A stretch of 64,000 bases of DNA from Bacteroidales bacterium (GTDB lineage Bacteria; Bacteroidota; Bacteroidia; Bacteroidales; WCHB1-69). Below, one piece after another: positions 9,359-16,988 of the stretch. Position 1 is the first letter of the stretch. The number at the start of each line of letters is the position of its first letter. The stretch is taken from positions 1 to 64,000 of the forward strand of contig JAFZXM010000016.1 of NCBI GenBank assembly GCA_017616775.1. Direction: 5' to 3'. The notes beneath the pieces were generated by a model, which did no database searches, was not told where the DNA came from, and saw nothing but the letters and a program-made list of their open reading frames with translations. Position numbers and translations under genes: made by a program.

Positions 9359-10009
9359 ATGAAAAAAATATTAATATTAGTAATCGCAGTGAGTATGATA
9401 AGTATCAATGCAAAAGCACAATCCACCACCACGGCAACAGCTACGGGGCAGGATTTGATATTGGAGCCTGTAGACGGTGGCGGCATGCCTTTGTTGGAAG
9501 TGTTAAAAGAACGCAAATCCATACGGGAATTTAATCCTCAAGAAATAGAGCCCATGCGCATATCCCGTTTGTTATGGGCTGCCAATGGCGAAAATCGTCC
9601 CGACGAGCACAAGCGCACCGCACCTTCGGCACGCAATTCGCAAGAAATAGAAGTGTATGTATTTTTGAACAGCGGCATATACAAATACATGCCTGAAGAC
9701 CATCAAGTAAAGAAAATCCGTAACGGAGATTTCCGCAAACAAGTGCTCAAGCAGGATATGAACATGGATGCTCCCATGATATTGGTATTGGTGGCCAATT
9801 ATGACAAGATGAAAGGCTTTGAAATTGCAGACAGAGATTTTTATTCAGCCATAGACTGCGGCTATGTAAGCCAAAACATTTACCTGTGCTGTGAATCGGA
9901 ACAGATGTCCACCGTTGCTGTCGGTCAAATTGAAAGAGACAAAATTGCCAAACTCATCAATTTGAAAAACGGAAAAGTAATGATAGCACATCCTGTAGGC
10001 TCAAGATAA
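9359..10009 (+). CDS. Exported nitroreductase-family (FMN) protein
   Basis: This 216-residue protein starts with a signal peptide (MKKILILVIAVSMISINAKAQ) followed by a nitroreductase fold. LKERKSIREF near the mature N-terminus is the basic segment that contacts the FMN phosphate in this family. The PSARNSQEIEVYVF, PMILVLVANY and DCGYVSQNIYLCCES blocks are also typical, and the C-terminal GKVMIAHPVGSR is the usual gating segment. The start at 9359 is chosen over 9314 because a -7 element lies between them and a signal peptide begins there. Most characterised family members are cytoplasmic, so the export signal is noteworthy. The substrate is unknown, and a terminator follows. Confidence 0.85.
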   Translation: MKKILILVIAVSMISINAKAQSTTTATATGQDLILEPVDGGGMPLLEVLKERKSIREFNPQEIEPMRISRLLWAANGENRPDEHKRTAPSARNSQEIEVYVFLNSGIYKYMPEDHQVKKIRNGDFRKQVLKQDMNMDAPMILVLVANYDKMKGFEIADRDFYSAIDCGYVSQNIYLCCESEQMSTVAVGQIERDKIAKLINLKNGKVMIAHPVGSR

Positions 10010-10039
10010 TATATTAATTTTTATATAGAACCTTTCCTA

Positions 10040-10077
10040 TACAGATGGCCCAAAAAGCCATCTGTATTTTTTTATTA
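10040..10077 (+). terminator. Rho-independent terminator after the nitroreductase gene
   Basis: Arms TACAGATGGC/GCCATCTGTA enclose a seven-base loop and are followed by a seven-T run. It lies 31 nt past the stop codon. Confidence 0.9.
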
Positions 10078-10120
10078 ACAAAAAAACGTTAAAAACAACA
10101 TTTTGTAAGAAAAAAAATGC

Positions 10121-10128
10121 TACTTTTG
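10121..10128 (+). promoter_or_regulatory. -7 promoter element for rplM-rpsI
   Basis: TACTTTTG matches TAnnTTTG. It leaves an A-rich leader of about 100 nt before the rplM ATG at 10232, long enough for autogenous control, but I see no strong fold in it. Confidence 0.6.
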
Positions 10129-10231
10129 CCAACTCAAAATGAGAACCGTATTATTATCCACAGACAAAGAAGGTGAAATATTTGTTTGAAAAAAATAAAG
10201 TATTAATAAACAAGACGTTAATTAATAAAAG

Positions 10232-10687
10232 ATGAATACATTAAGTTACAAAACCGAATCGGTTGCCAAAGAAGCGGTAAAGAAAGAATGGCTGCTTATA
10301 GATGCAGAAGGTGAAATTTTAGGCCGTTTGGCATCTGTTACAGCTAAACTATTAAGAGGCAAACACAAAACTAATTACACCCCACATATAGATTGTGGTG
10401 ATAATATTGTTATTATTAATGCGGAGAAAATTCGATTGACCGGTAAAAAGATGACGGACAAACAATATGTTCGTTATACGGGATATCCCGGCGGTCAACG
10501 TTTTACCACTCCTAAAGAATTGTTGGCAAAGAAACCCATTGCCGTGGTAGAACATGCGGTAAGAGGCATGTTGCCCAAGAACAAATTAGGAGACGCTATT
10601 TACCGCAATTTATATGTATATGCAGGTGCAGAACATAAACAACAAGCACAAAAACCCCGTTTAATTAACATTAAAGACATTAAGTAA
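10232..10687 (+). CDS. rplM: 50S ribosomal protein L13 (uL13)
   Basis: At 151 residues this is the normal length for Bacteroidota. It shows the L13 landmarks WLLIDAEGEILGRLAS (residues about 20-35), LRGKHKTNYTPHIDCGD, YPGGQRFTTPKELLAKKP and VRGMLPKNKLGDAIYRNLYVYAGAEHKQQAQKP. It is the first gene of the rplM-rpsI pair, 2 nt ahead of rpsI. It is an early-assembly 23S rRNA-binding protein of the large subunit. Confidence 0.98.
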   Translation: MNTLSYKTESVAKEAVKKEWLLIDAEGEILGRLASVTAKLLRGKHKTNYTPHIDCGDNIVIINAEKIRLTGKKMTDKQYVRYTGYPGGQRFTTPKELLAKKPIAVVEHAVRGMLPKNKLGDAIYRNLYVYAGAEHKQQAQKPRLINIKDIK

Positions 10688-10689
10688 TT

Positions 10690-11076
10690 ATGGCAGTAGT
10701 AAATACATCAGGAAGAAGAAAAACAGCCGTTGCACGTATATATATGTCGGCAGGTTCCGGAAACATTATCGTTAACGGACGTGATTATAAAGAATATTTT
10801 TCCACTGGCACGCTTCAATATGTAGCCACACAATCATTGGCTTTGGTGAATGCCATGGGACAATATGACATTAAAGTTAACCTTGACGGAGGTGGTGTAA
10901 AAGGGCAGGCAGAAGCATTAAGATTAGCCATTGCAAAAGCATTGTGCGAAATTGATCCTGCCAATCGTGCTATATTAAAACCGCAAGGCTTGCTTTGTAG
11001 AGATCCCCGTATGGTAGAACGTAAAAAACCGGGACGTCCCAAAGCAAGAAAACGTTTCCAATTCAGCAAACGTTAA
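10690..11076 (+). CDS. rpsI: 30S ribosomal protein S9 (uS9)
   Basis: This 128-residue protein starts 2 nt after the rplM stop, so the two are co-transcribed. Signatures include GRRKTAVARIYM at the N-terminus, GGGVKGQAEALRLAIAKAL in the middle and the basic C-terminal tail KKPGRPKARKRFQFSKR, whose last residues reach the P-site tRNA in known ribosomes. Nothing is unusual. Confidence 0.98.
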   Translation: MAVVNTSGRRKTAVARIYMSAGSGNIIVNGRDYKEYFSTGTLQYVATQSLALVNAMGQYDIKVNLDGGGVKGQAEALRLAIAKALCEIDPANRAILKPQGLLCRDPRMVERKKPGRPKARKRFQFSKR

Positions 11077-11128
11077 TATTATATATAATAGATTACAAAG
11101 CATTATTAAGTGTTTAGTATCTAAATTG

Positions 11129-11162
11129 CAAAGACTTTCTCCATTTCGGAGAAACTACTTTG
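11129..11162 (+). promoter_or_regulatory. Two-part stem-loop in the rpsB leader
   Basis: Outer arms CAAAG (11129-11133) and CTTTG (11158-11162) enclose a perfect hairpin, TTTCTCC (11136-11142) pairing with GGAGAAA (11148-11154). It has no T-run behind it, so it is not a standard terminator. It lies about 40 nt before the rpsB ATG. An S2-sensing leader is a reasonable guess (inference). Confidence 0.45.
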
Positions 11163-11204
11163 TGATTGTTAATTAAAAGAATGTAAACATAAAAAACAAA
11201 AAAA

Positions 11205-12062
11205 ATGTCAAGCGTAAGTTTTAACGAATTGTTAGACGCAGGTGCACATTTCGGGCACCTTAAAAGAAAATGGAACCCCAATATGGCTCCTTACATTTTC
11301 ATGGAAAAGAACGGTATCCACATCATTGATTTGCACAAAACAGTAGCAAAAGTGGATGAAGCCGCAGCAGCCATGAGACAGATAGCCCGTTCAGGTAGAA
11401 AAATCATGTTTGTAGCTACCAAAAAACAAGCCAAAGATGTGATAGCAGAACATGTATCGGCAGTAGGTATGCCTTACGTTACCGAACGTTGGCCGGGCGG
11501 AATGTTAACCAATTTTGTTACCATTCGCAAAGCCGTGAAAAAAATGACAGCCATTGACGAGCTTATCAATAGCGACCAATGGAAAAACATTTCTAAACGT
11601 GAACGTTTACAAATCCAACGCGAAAAAGCCAAATTAAACAAGAATTTGGGTTCAATATCCGAAATGAACCGTTTGCCGCAAGCATTATTTGTAGTGGATA
11701 TATTAAAAGAACACATTGCTGTGGCAGAAGCTAAAAAATTAGGTATTCCCACATTCGCCATTGTTGACACCAATTCCGATCCCAATGCAGTGGATTATGC
11801 TATTCCTGCCAACGACGATGCTTCCAAATCCATATCCTTAATAGTAAAAGCCATGTGCGACGCTATTCAAGAGGGATTGAATGAAAGAGCTTTGGATAAA
11901 GACAAGAAAGAAGAAGAGGAAGAAGAAACAGTGGAAGTTGCAGAAAATGAAGAGCCTGAAAAAGAAGCGGCTCCCAGAAGCGGTCGCAGAAAACGTATAG
12001 GCGAAAACACTGAAGGCGAAACCGAAAAACGTCCTCGCAAAACAGTAGCAAAGAAAAAATAA
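11205..12062 (+). CDS. rpsB: 30S ribosomal protein S2 (uS2) with charged C-terminal tail
   Basis: This 285-residue protein shows S2 landmarks ELLDAGAHFGHLKRKWNPNMAPYIF (starting near residue 7), VTERWPGGMLTNFVTIRKAVKKM, LPQALFVVDILKEHIAVAEAKKLGIPTFAIVDTNSDP and YAIPANDDASKSISL. After about residue 230 comes a tail of some 55 residues that is first strongly acidic (KEEEEEETVEVAENEEPEKE) and then basic (GRRKRIG...KRPRKTVAKKK). It is longer than the E. coli protein by that tail. It is followed 25 nt later by tsf, the usual partner. Confidence 0.98.
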   Translation: MSSVSFNELLDAGAHFGHLKRKWNPNMAPYIFMEKNGIHIIDLHKTVAKVDEAAAAMRQIARSGRKIMFVATKKQAKDVIAEHVSAVGMPYVTERWPGGMLTNFVTIRKAVKKMTAIDELINSDQWKNISKRERLQIQREKAKLNKNLGSISEMNRLPQALFVVDILKEHIAVAEAKKLGIPTFAIVDTNSDPNAVDYAIPANDDASKSISLIVKAMCDAIQEGLNERALDKDKKEEEEEETVEVAENEEPEKEAAPRSGRRKRIGENTEGETEKRPRKTVAKKK

Positions 12063-12087
12063 TTGTAACGCTTAAAATTTAATAACA

Positions 12088-12918
12088 ATGGCTATAACAG
12101 CAGCTGAAGTAAACAGATTAAGAAAAGAAACCGGTTCGGGCATGATGGATTGCAAAAATGCACTCGTGGAAGCTGACGGTGATTTCGATAAAGCAATTGA
12201 CATATTACGTAAAAAAGGTCAAAAAATAGCAGCCAAAAGAGCTGACAGATGTGCCAGCGACGGTTATGTATATGCACAAACCAATGCAGAACACACTTTC
12301 GGAACAGTGCTCATGCTCAATTGTGAAACCGATTTTGTGGCAAAAACAGAAGATTTTATTGCTTGCGCAAAAAAAATAAGCAATTTTGCTTTGGCTAATA
12401 AAATTCAAAATTTGCAACAATTATTGGATGCCACATTGGACGGAATGACTATCAGTCAAATTTTAACCGAATTAACCGGTAAAACAGGTGAAAAAGTTGA
12501 AATCAACCGCTATGAAGTAATGCAAAATGCATATGTAGCATCTTATAACCATAACGGAAACCGTTTGGCAACCATTTGCGGATTCAACAAAGCAGGTGCA
12601 AACATGGATGTGGTAGGTCACGATATTGCCATGCAAATAGCAGCTATGAGTCCTATTGCCGTAGATGCAGACAAAGTTCCTCAAGAAACCATAGACCACG
12701 AATTGGAATTGGCCCGTGAGATGACTCGTCAAGAAGGCAAACCTGAAAACATGATAGAAAAGATAGCTCAAGGTAAATTGAATAAATTCTTCAAAGAAAA
12801 CACTTTGGTAAATCAAGAATTCATTAAAGATAGCAAAAAAACTATCGCCCAATATATGAAAGAAGCCGACAGTGCATTGGTATGCGAAGGATTCTACCGT
12901 TTACAATTGGGAGAATAA
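12088..12918 (+). CDS. tsf: Translation elongation factor Ts
   Basis: At 276 residues this is the nucleotide exchange factor for EF-Tu. It has the N-terminal UBA-like helix bundle with AEVNRLRKETGSGMMDCKNAL, the family signature TDFVAKTEDF (residues about 73-82), the two core subdomains and a C-terminal module. It is downstream of rpsB in the conserved rpsB-tsf pair and ends at a strong terminator shared with the convergent slipin gene. Confidence 0.98.
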   Translation: MAITAAEVNRLRKETGSGMMDCKNALVEADGDFDKAIDILRKKGQKIAAKRADRCASDGYVYAQTNAEHTFGTVLMLNCETDFVAKTEDFIACAKKISNFALANKIQNLQQLLDATLDGMTISQILTELTGKTGEKVEINRYEVMQNAYVASYNHNGNRLATICGFNKAGANMDVVGHDIAMQIAAMSPIAVDADKVPQETIDHELELAREMTRQEGKPENMIEKIAQGKLNKFFKENTLVNQEFIKDSKKTIAQYMKEADSALVCEGFYRLQLGE

Positions 12919-12937
12919 TTCTTTTCAATCCAACAAA

Positions 12938-12973
12938 AAAATAAAAGGTCGCAACATTGCGACCTTTTATTTT
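12938..12973. terminator. Bidirectional terminator between tsf and the slipin gene
   Basis: There are perfect 17-nt arms (12938-12954 and 12957-12973) with core GGTCGCAA/TTGCGACC flanked by A-rich and T-rich runs. The T-run is present on both strands, so it can serve tsf and the convergent slipin gene. Confidence 0.92.
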
Positions 12974-12987
12974 TGATGTAAGTTGAA

Positions 12988-13947
12988 TTATTTCACTTGA
13001 AACATATCTTTGATTCCACCGATAGAACCCAACATATTGGTGGCCTCGTAAGGCAAGTACACCGTCTTGTTTTGTTGTCCTGATGCGATATCTTTAAGGG
13101 CTTCTATATATTTCACTGCAAGCAGGTAGTTTACAGGGTCTGCCCCACGGTCAGAAACAGCTTCTGCAATATTACGAATAGCGGTAGCTTCTGCTTCTGC
13201 TTGTAATATTTTAGCACGGGCTTCTCCTTCTGCTTTTAAGATATTGGCTTGTTTGTCGGCTTCGGCAGCATTAATCTCAGCCTGCTTTTCACCTTCTGAA
13301 TTCAAAATTTGTGCTTGTTTCTCACCTTCTGCCTTCAATATCTCGGCACGACGGTTACGTTCGGCCTGCATTTGAAGTTCCATGGTACGGCGTATGCTCT
13401 CCGGCGGCGTGATATCCTGCAATTCCACACGGTTCACCTTTACTCCCCATTTATTGGTGGCATCGTCCAATACGGTACGCAATTTTGAATTGATGGTATC
13501 ACGTGATGTCAGGGTTTCATCTAATTCCATTTCTCCCACCACATTACGCAAGGTGGTTTGGGTGAGCTTCTCAATAGCTACCGGAAGGTTCTGAATTTCG
13601 TAAACAGCCTTCATGGGATCTACTATCTGAAAATACAACAAAGCGTTGATTTCTGTCATTACATTGTCTTTGGTAATCACGCTCTGTTTGTCAAAATCAT
13701 ATACCTGCTCACGCATATCTATACGCGTAGTGCCGCTTAAACGGCCATCCTGCCGGCGTGCGACTGTTTCTTTAGCTTTCTCCACTATGGGAAGAATAAC
13801 GTTAATACCCGCGTTTAAAGTGCGGTTGTATTTGCCCAAACGTTCCACTATAAGGGTTTCGGACTGGGACACTATTTTGATACCTCTAAGGATATATACC
13901 ACCACAAGGGCTACCAAAACGATTAAAACTACATTGAATGTACTCAT
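12988..13947 (-). CDS. SPFH/band-7 slipin (stomatin-like membrane protein)
   Basis: This 319-residue protein has one N-terminal membrane segment (about 5-24) and an SPFH domain with the QSETLIVERLGKYNRTLNAGINVILP signature (from residue about 28). A long coiled-coil region follows, rich in repeated KAEGEKQAQIL, SEGEKQAEI and KAEGEARAKIL units (about 200-265), and then a C-terminal oligomerisation part. It resembles QmcA and paraslipins, scaffold proteins of membrane microdomains. It lies 1 nt downstream of the NfeD gene, the classic slipin-NfeD pair. Its end faces tsf across a bidirectional terminator. Confidence 0.93.
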   Translation of the reverse strand: MSTFNVVLIVLVALVVVYILRGIKIVSQSETLIVERLGKYNRTLNAGINVILPIVEKAKETVARRQDGRLSGTTRIDMREQVYDFDKQSVITKDNVMTEINALLYFQIVDPMKAVYEIQNLPVAIEKLTQTTLRNVVGEMELDETLTSRDTINSKLRTVLDDATNKWGVKVNRVELQDITPPESIRRTMELQMQAERNRRAEILKAEGEKQAQILNSEGEKQAEINAAEADKQANILKAEGEARAKILQAEAEATAIRNIAEAVSDRGADPVNYLLAVKYIEALKDIASGQQNKTVYLPYEATNMLGSIGGIKDMFQVK

Positions 13948-13948
13948 A

Positions 13949-14395
13949 TTAATATTGTTTAACGGTTAAAATAATACTGTCTAACTTCACAATTTCCACG
14001 GGAGTGCCTTTTTCAATAACAGAACCGTCTTCCGATACTGCTTTCCAATCGTCTCCATCAACAGCAACGCGACCCGTTAACTGTGATGCATCTATACGTT
14101 CCGACACTACCGCCTTCCGCCCGACAAGGGCATCGGCATTGGTTTTCACATCTTTCGACTTGCGATCCATAAATTTCAACATAAAAGGACGCAGGAAAAT
14201 AAAGGTCAACAATGAAACCACGGCAAAAATGATAATCTGCCAAGTAAGCCCTGCTCCCAAACCTGCAGCCAATGCCGAAAAACCGGCACCGATAGCGAAA
14301 CAAATGGAGCCGAAAGCGGCTGTACATATTTCAACAATGACCAAAAGAATAGCTATAATAAGCCATATTTGCCACGATGTAATTATAAAATCCAT
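13949..14395 (-). CDS. NfeD-family membrane protein, slipin partner
   Basis: This 148-residue protein has about three membrane segments between residues 8 and 72 and a soluble C-terminal OB-fold domain (ALVGRKAVVSERIDASQLTGRVAVDGDDWKAV). It is the short NfeD form without the N-terminal ClpP-like protease domain. It directly precedes and is co-transcribed with the slipin gene. The pair is thought to organise membrane domains, but its precise job is unsettled. Confidence 0.88.
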   Translation of the reverse strand: MDFIITSWQIWLIIAILLVIVEICTAAFGSICFAIGAGFSALAAGLGAGLTWQIIIFAVVSLLTFIFLRPFMLKFMDRKSKDVKTNADALVGRKAVVSERIDASQLTGRVAVDGDDWKAVSEDGSVIEKGTPVEIVKLDSIILTVKQY

Positions 14396-14412
14396 ATCTA
14401 TATTTTTTTCTG

Positions 14413-14420
14413 CAAATATA
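14413..14420 (-). promoter_or_regulatory. -7 promoter element for the nfeD-slipin operon
   Basis: The minus strand reads TATATTTG, a full TAnnTTTG match, 17 nt before the ATG at 14395. Confidence 0.6.
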
Positions 14421-14512
14421 GCAAAAAAATATATATCACATGCCGATTGTCCATAATATGAAAAAATATCTTTTTTTTTGTGGATTTTTTTCCGGTAAAG
14501 CCTTCACTGCAT

Positions 14513-14540
14513 AAAAAAAGGAGTCTGAACGACTCCTCTT
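14513..14540 (-). terminator. Terminator of the metal operon
   Basis: Arms AGGAGTC/GACTCCT around a five-base loop (14519-14537) are followed on the minus strand by a T-run. It sits about 40 nt past the stop of the CDF gene and closes the five-gene unit beginning at 20472. Confidence 0.85.
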
Positions 14541-14578
14541 TATGTACAATATATAATCAAGGTTTTTCAAATATCCTT

Positions 14579-15499
14579 TCATTCATCCGCATGCCTGCAT
14601 TCTGCATGCGTACACAGTTCCCCTTCATGCTCCAATTCTATTGTTGCATGATTGATTCCCAAATCATGCAACCGGTGTTTCAATTCCTGCTTTACCGCTT
14701 GGGCATGATCATAATTTTGCAACACCACATGTGCGGTAAGCGCATTTTCGGTAGTACTTAACGCCCATACATGCATATGATGCACATTCACCACCGACGG
14801 ATGCGATTCCATGGCATGCAGAATAACATCATATTCCACATTATCGGGCACCCCGTCCAAAGATAAGCGCAGACTTTGTTTCAGCAATTTCCATGTGGAA
14901 AAAGTAATTACAACGGCCACTATGATACCTATAACGGGGTCAACAAAATACCAATGAGTATAATATATTACTATTCCCGACACCACTACCGCCAACGACA
15001 TCAACGCATCGGCAGCCATGTGCAAATAAGCTCCTTTTACATTTATATCCCGCTCTTTGTCTTTTATAAACAGCCATGCCGTAAAACCGTTTATAAGCAC
15101 TCCTATCGCAGCTACCCACGCAATAATGCCTCCTTGCACCTCCACGGGCGTTATCAACTTATGCACGCTTTCTACAACTATACCTCCCACCACTATCAGC
15201 AATATCACGGCATTAACCAAAGATACCAGAATGGTGCTTTTTTTAAGTCCGTAGGTGTATTTTTTGGAAGTGTGTATACGCAAAAGCCGAAAAGCCAATA
15301 AAGCCAATACCAGACTGACAATATCTATCAAATTATGTCCTGCATCTGATATTAATCCCATGGAATGCGAATACAATCCAAAACCAAATTCCACCAATAC
15401 ATATGCCACATTTAAGGTAATGCCCAAAATGAAGGCTTTGTTTAATGAATTTACATCTATTTCGTGGTGGTGGTGATGATGATTGTGATGTTCTTTCAT
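14579..15499 (-). CDS. Cation diffusion facilitator (CDF) metal exporter
   Basis: About 306 residues from ATG 15499. An upstream in-frame ATG at 15529 would add ten unremarkable residues. The N-terminus has a histidine cluster (HNHHHHHHE) that probably binds metal. Six membrane segments follow, with the zinc-site motifs SDAGHNLIDIVS in TM2 and HMAADALMSLAVV in TM5, and a cytoplasmic ferredoxin-like C-terminal domain (VNVHHMHVWALSTTENALTAHVVL). It is closest in layout to the CzcD/ZitB zinc exporters, which exchange cytoplasmic Zn2+ for protons. It is the last gene of the metal operon. The metal (Zn, possibly Fe, Co or Cd) is inferred. Confidence 0.93.
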   Translation of the reverse strand: MKEHHNHHHHHHEIDVNSLNKAFILGITLNVAYVLVEFGFGLYSHSMGLISDAGHNLIDIVSLVLALLAFRLLRIHTSKKYTYGLKKSTILVSLVNAVILLIVVGGIVVESVHKLITPVEVQGGIIAWVAAIGVLINGFTAWLFIKDKERDINVKGAYLHMAADALMSLAVVVSGIVIYYTHWYFVDPVIGIIVAVVITFSTWKLLKQSLRLSLDGVPDNVEYDVILHAMESHPSVVNVHHMHVWALSTTENALTAHVVLQNYDHAQAVKQELKHRLHDLGINHATIELEHEGELCTHAECRHADE

Positions 15500-15556
15500 A
15501 CTATTGCTATAATTTTCGTTAAAAATCATTTATCATCCATAATGTTGATATAACAG

Positions 15557-16783
15557 TTAATATTGACGCCCTATATATTCAAATCCTAAATCTTCCACTG
15601 CTTTTTTCACGTCACTTTCATATGGATTTCCGCTGACTATCACTAATTGGCGTCCTAAGTCAACTTCCACATTATTCACGCTTTCCAATTTTTGAACGGC
15701 TTTTTCTACTGACATTTTGCAATGATTGCAACTCATGCCGCTTACTTTATATATTACTTTATCATTCAGCATGATTTTATTTTTTTTATATTTCAAAACA
15801 AAAGCATTACACAATAACAACAAAAAAACAATACTACATAATATATCCCACACCGAAGGCGATTCTGAATGATGACAGACTGTATCTGTAAAAGGCAACA
15901 CAAACCAAGATGCCGGCAAAAAACAATCTAAAATAATTCCTCCCAGCAAGGCACCGGAAATGATGGATAGCAGATATAAAACAAGTTGCCTACGCCCCAT
16001 AGTTTTACCTATTACTATCATATTGGCAATACTTACGGCAGGCCCTGCTATTAAAAACACTAAGGCAGCCCCCGGTGTAAGTCCTTTCAGCATCAATGCG
16101 GCAGCAATAGGAATAGAACCCATGGTGCATACATACATAGGAATTGAAATTACTAATAATAGTAACATCATGACGACGGGAGACAAATTGAGCGTAAGAA
16201 AAAAGTTGTCGGGAACAGCTACTGTTATCAAAGCACCCAGTAAAAGGCCAATAACCAGCCATTTACCGATATTTTGAAACATTTCAACAAAACTATAATG
16301 AAAAACATGCTTAATTTGCTGCAATATTGAAACTTTCTTTTCTGATTGAGATGAATTTTTCTTATGAACAATTATTTCATTTTTAGAAAATTGTGTTGTC
16401 ACCATTCCTCCTGCCAATCCTGTAAGCAATGCAACCATAGGTCGTAGTATTGCAAATGGAAGTCCCATCATGGAATATGTGGCAATGATAGAATCCACTC
16501 CGGTTTGTGGTGTTGCTATCATAAAAGCTATTGTTGCACCCCTTGATGCCCCGTCCCGCCGAAGAGAAACAGCGGTAGGGATTACTCCGCAAGAACACAA
16601 AGGAAGAGGTATACCTAAAAGTGTAGCCAATAATACCGACCTGAAATTTTCCTTGCCGAGATAAGCTTCCAATATTCCATGAGGAACATACACATGGAGT
16701 ATGCCTGCTATTAAAAAGCCCATTAACAAATAAGGAGCCATTTCACAAAGCATAGCATAAAAGGCAGAAAAAAAAGTTAACAT
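15557..16783 (-). CDS. SO_0444-type Cu/Zn permease fused to a C-terminal heavy-metal-associated (HMA) domain
   Basis: This 408-residue protein has eight or more membrane segments. An LPLCSCGVIPTA motif (Cys63, Cys65) and a CTMGSIPIAAALM motif are the two conserved half-site motifs of the YraQ/SO_0444 permease family, implicated in Cu/Zn efflux. After a last membrane segment (about 310-330) comes a complete HMA domain of roughly 65 residues with GMSCNHC (CxxC) and the usual VNNVEVDLGRQLVIV strand. The HMA domain could deliver a soft metal to the permease. The gene starts 11 nt after the stop of the Cys-rich small gene, so it is within the operon. Confidence 0.88.
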   Translation of the reverse strand: MLTFFSAFYAMLCEMAPYLLMGFLIAGILHVYVPHGILEAYLGKENFRSVLLATLLGIPLPLCSCGVIPTAVSLRRDGASRGATIAFMIATPQTGVDSIIATYSMMGLPFAILRPMVALLTGLAGGMVTTQFSKNEIIVHKKNSSQSEKKVSILQQIKHVFHYSFVEMFQNIGKWLVIGLLLGALITVAVPDNFFLTLNLSPVVMMLLLLVISIPMYVCTMGSIPIAAALMLKGLTPGAALVFLIAGPAVSIANMIVIGKTMGRRQLVLYLLSIISGALLGGIILDCFLPASWFVLPFTDTVCHHSESPSVWDILCSIVFLLLLCNAFVLKYKKNKIMLNDKVIYKVSGMSCNHCKMSVEKAVQKLESVNNVEVDLGRQLVIVSGNPYESDVKKAVEDLGFEYIGRQY

Positions 16784-16794
16784 AAAATATTAAA

Positions 16795-16977
16795 TTACCG
16801 TTGCTTAATATCCATTTTTTTCATCTTGTCGGTGAATTGCTCTACATTACATCCTGCAGAACAATTGCTGCAACCGCAACTGCATTTTCCTTGTTTGTTG
16901 CGTTTATATGTAACATATCCGGCTATCGACACTGCAATTGCCACTACAATAAGAATAATGATACTCGCTGCATTCAT
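16795..16977 (-). CDS. FeoB-associated Cys-rich membrane protein
   Basis: This small protein of 60 residues starts at ATG 16977, 11 nt after the feoB stop. A longer frame from 17076 would overlap feoB by almost 90 nt and adds an implausible N-terminus. One membrane helix (about residues 4-22) is followed by a basic stretch (YKRNKQGK) and a cysteine cluster CSCGCSNCSAGC. This matches the family of small Cys-rich proteins encoded next to FeoB, possibly the functional counterpart of FeoC. Its molecular role is unknown. Confidence 0.85.
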   Translation of the reverse strand: MNAASIIILIVVAIAVSIAGYVTYKRNKQGKCSCGCSNCSAGCNVEQFTDKMKKMDIKQR

Positions 16978-16988
16978 GATTTTATCTA

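Noticed and set aside
10129..10231. Riboswitch or strong autoregulatory fold in the rplM leader
   Set aside because: It is A-rich with only a 4-bp stem (CTCA/TGAG). The length is suggestive but the structure is too weak to call.
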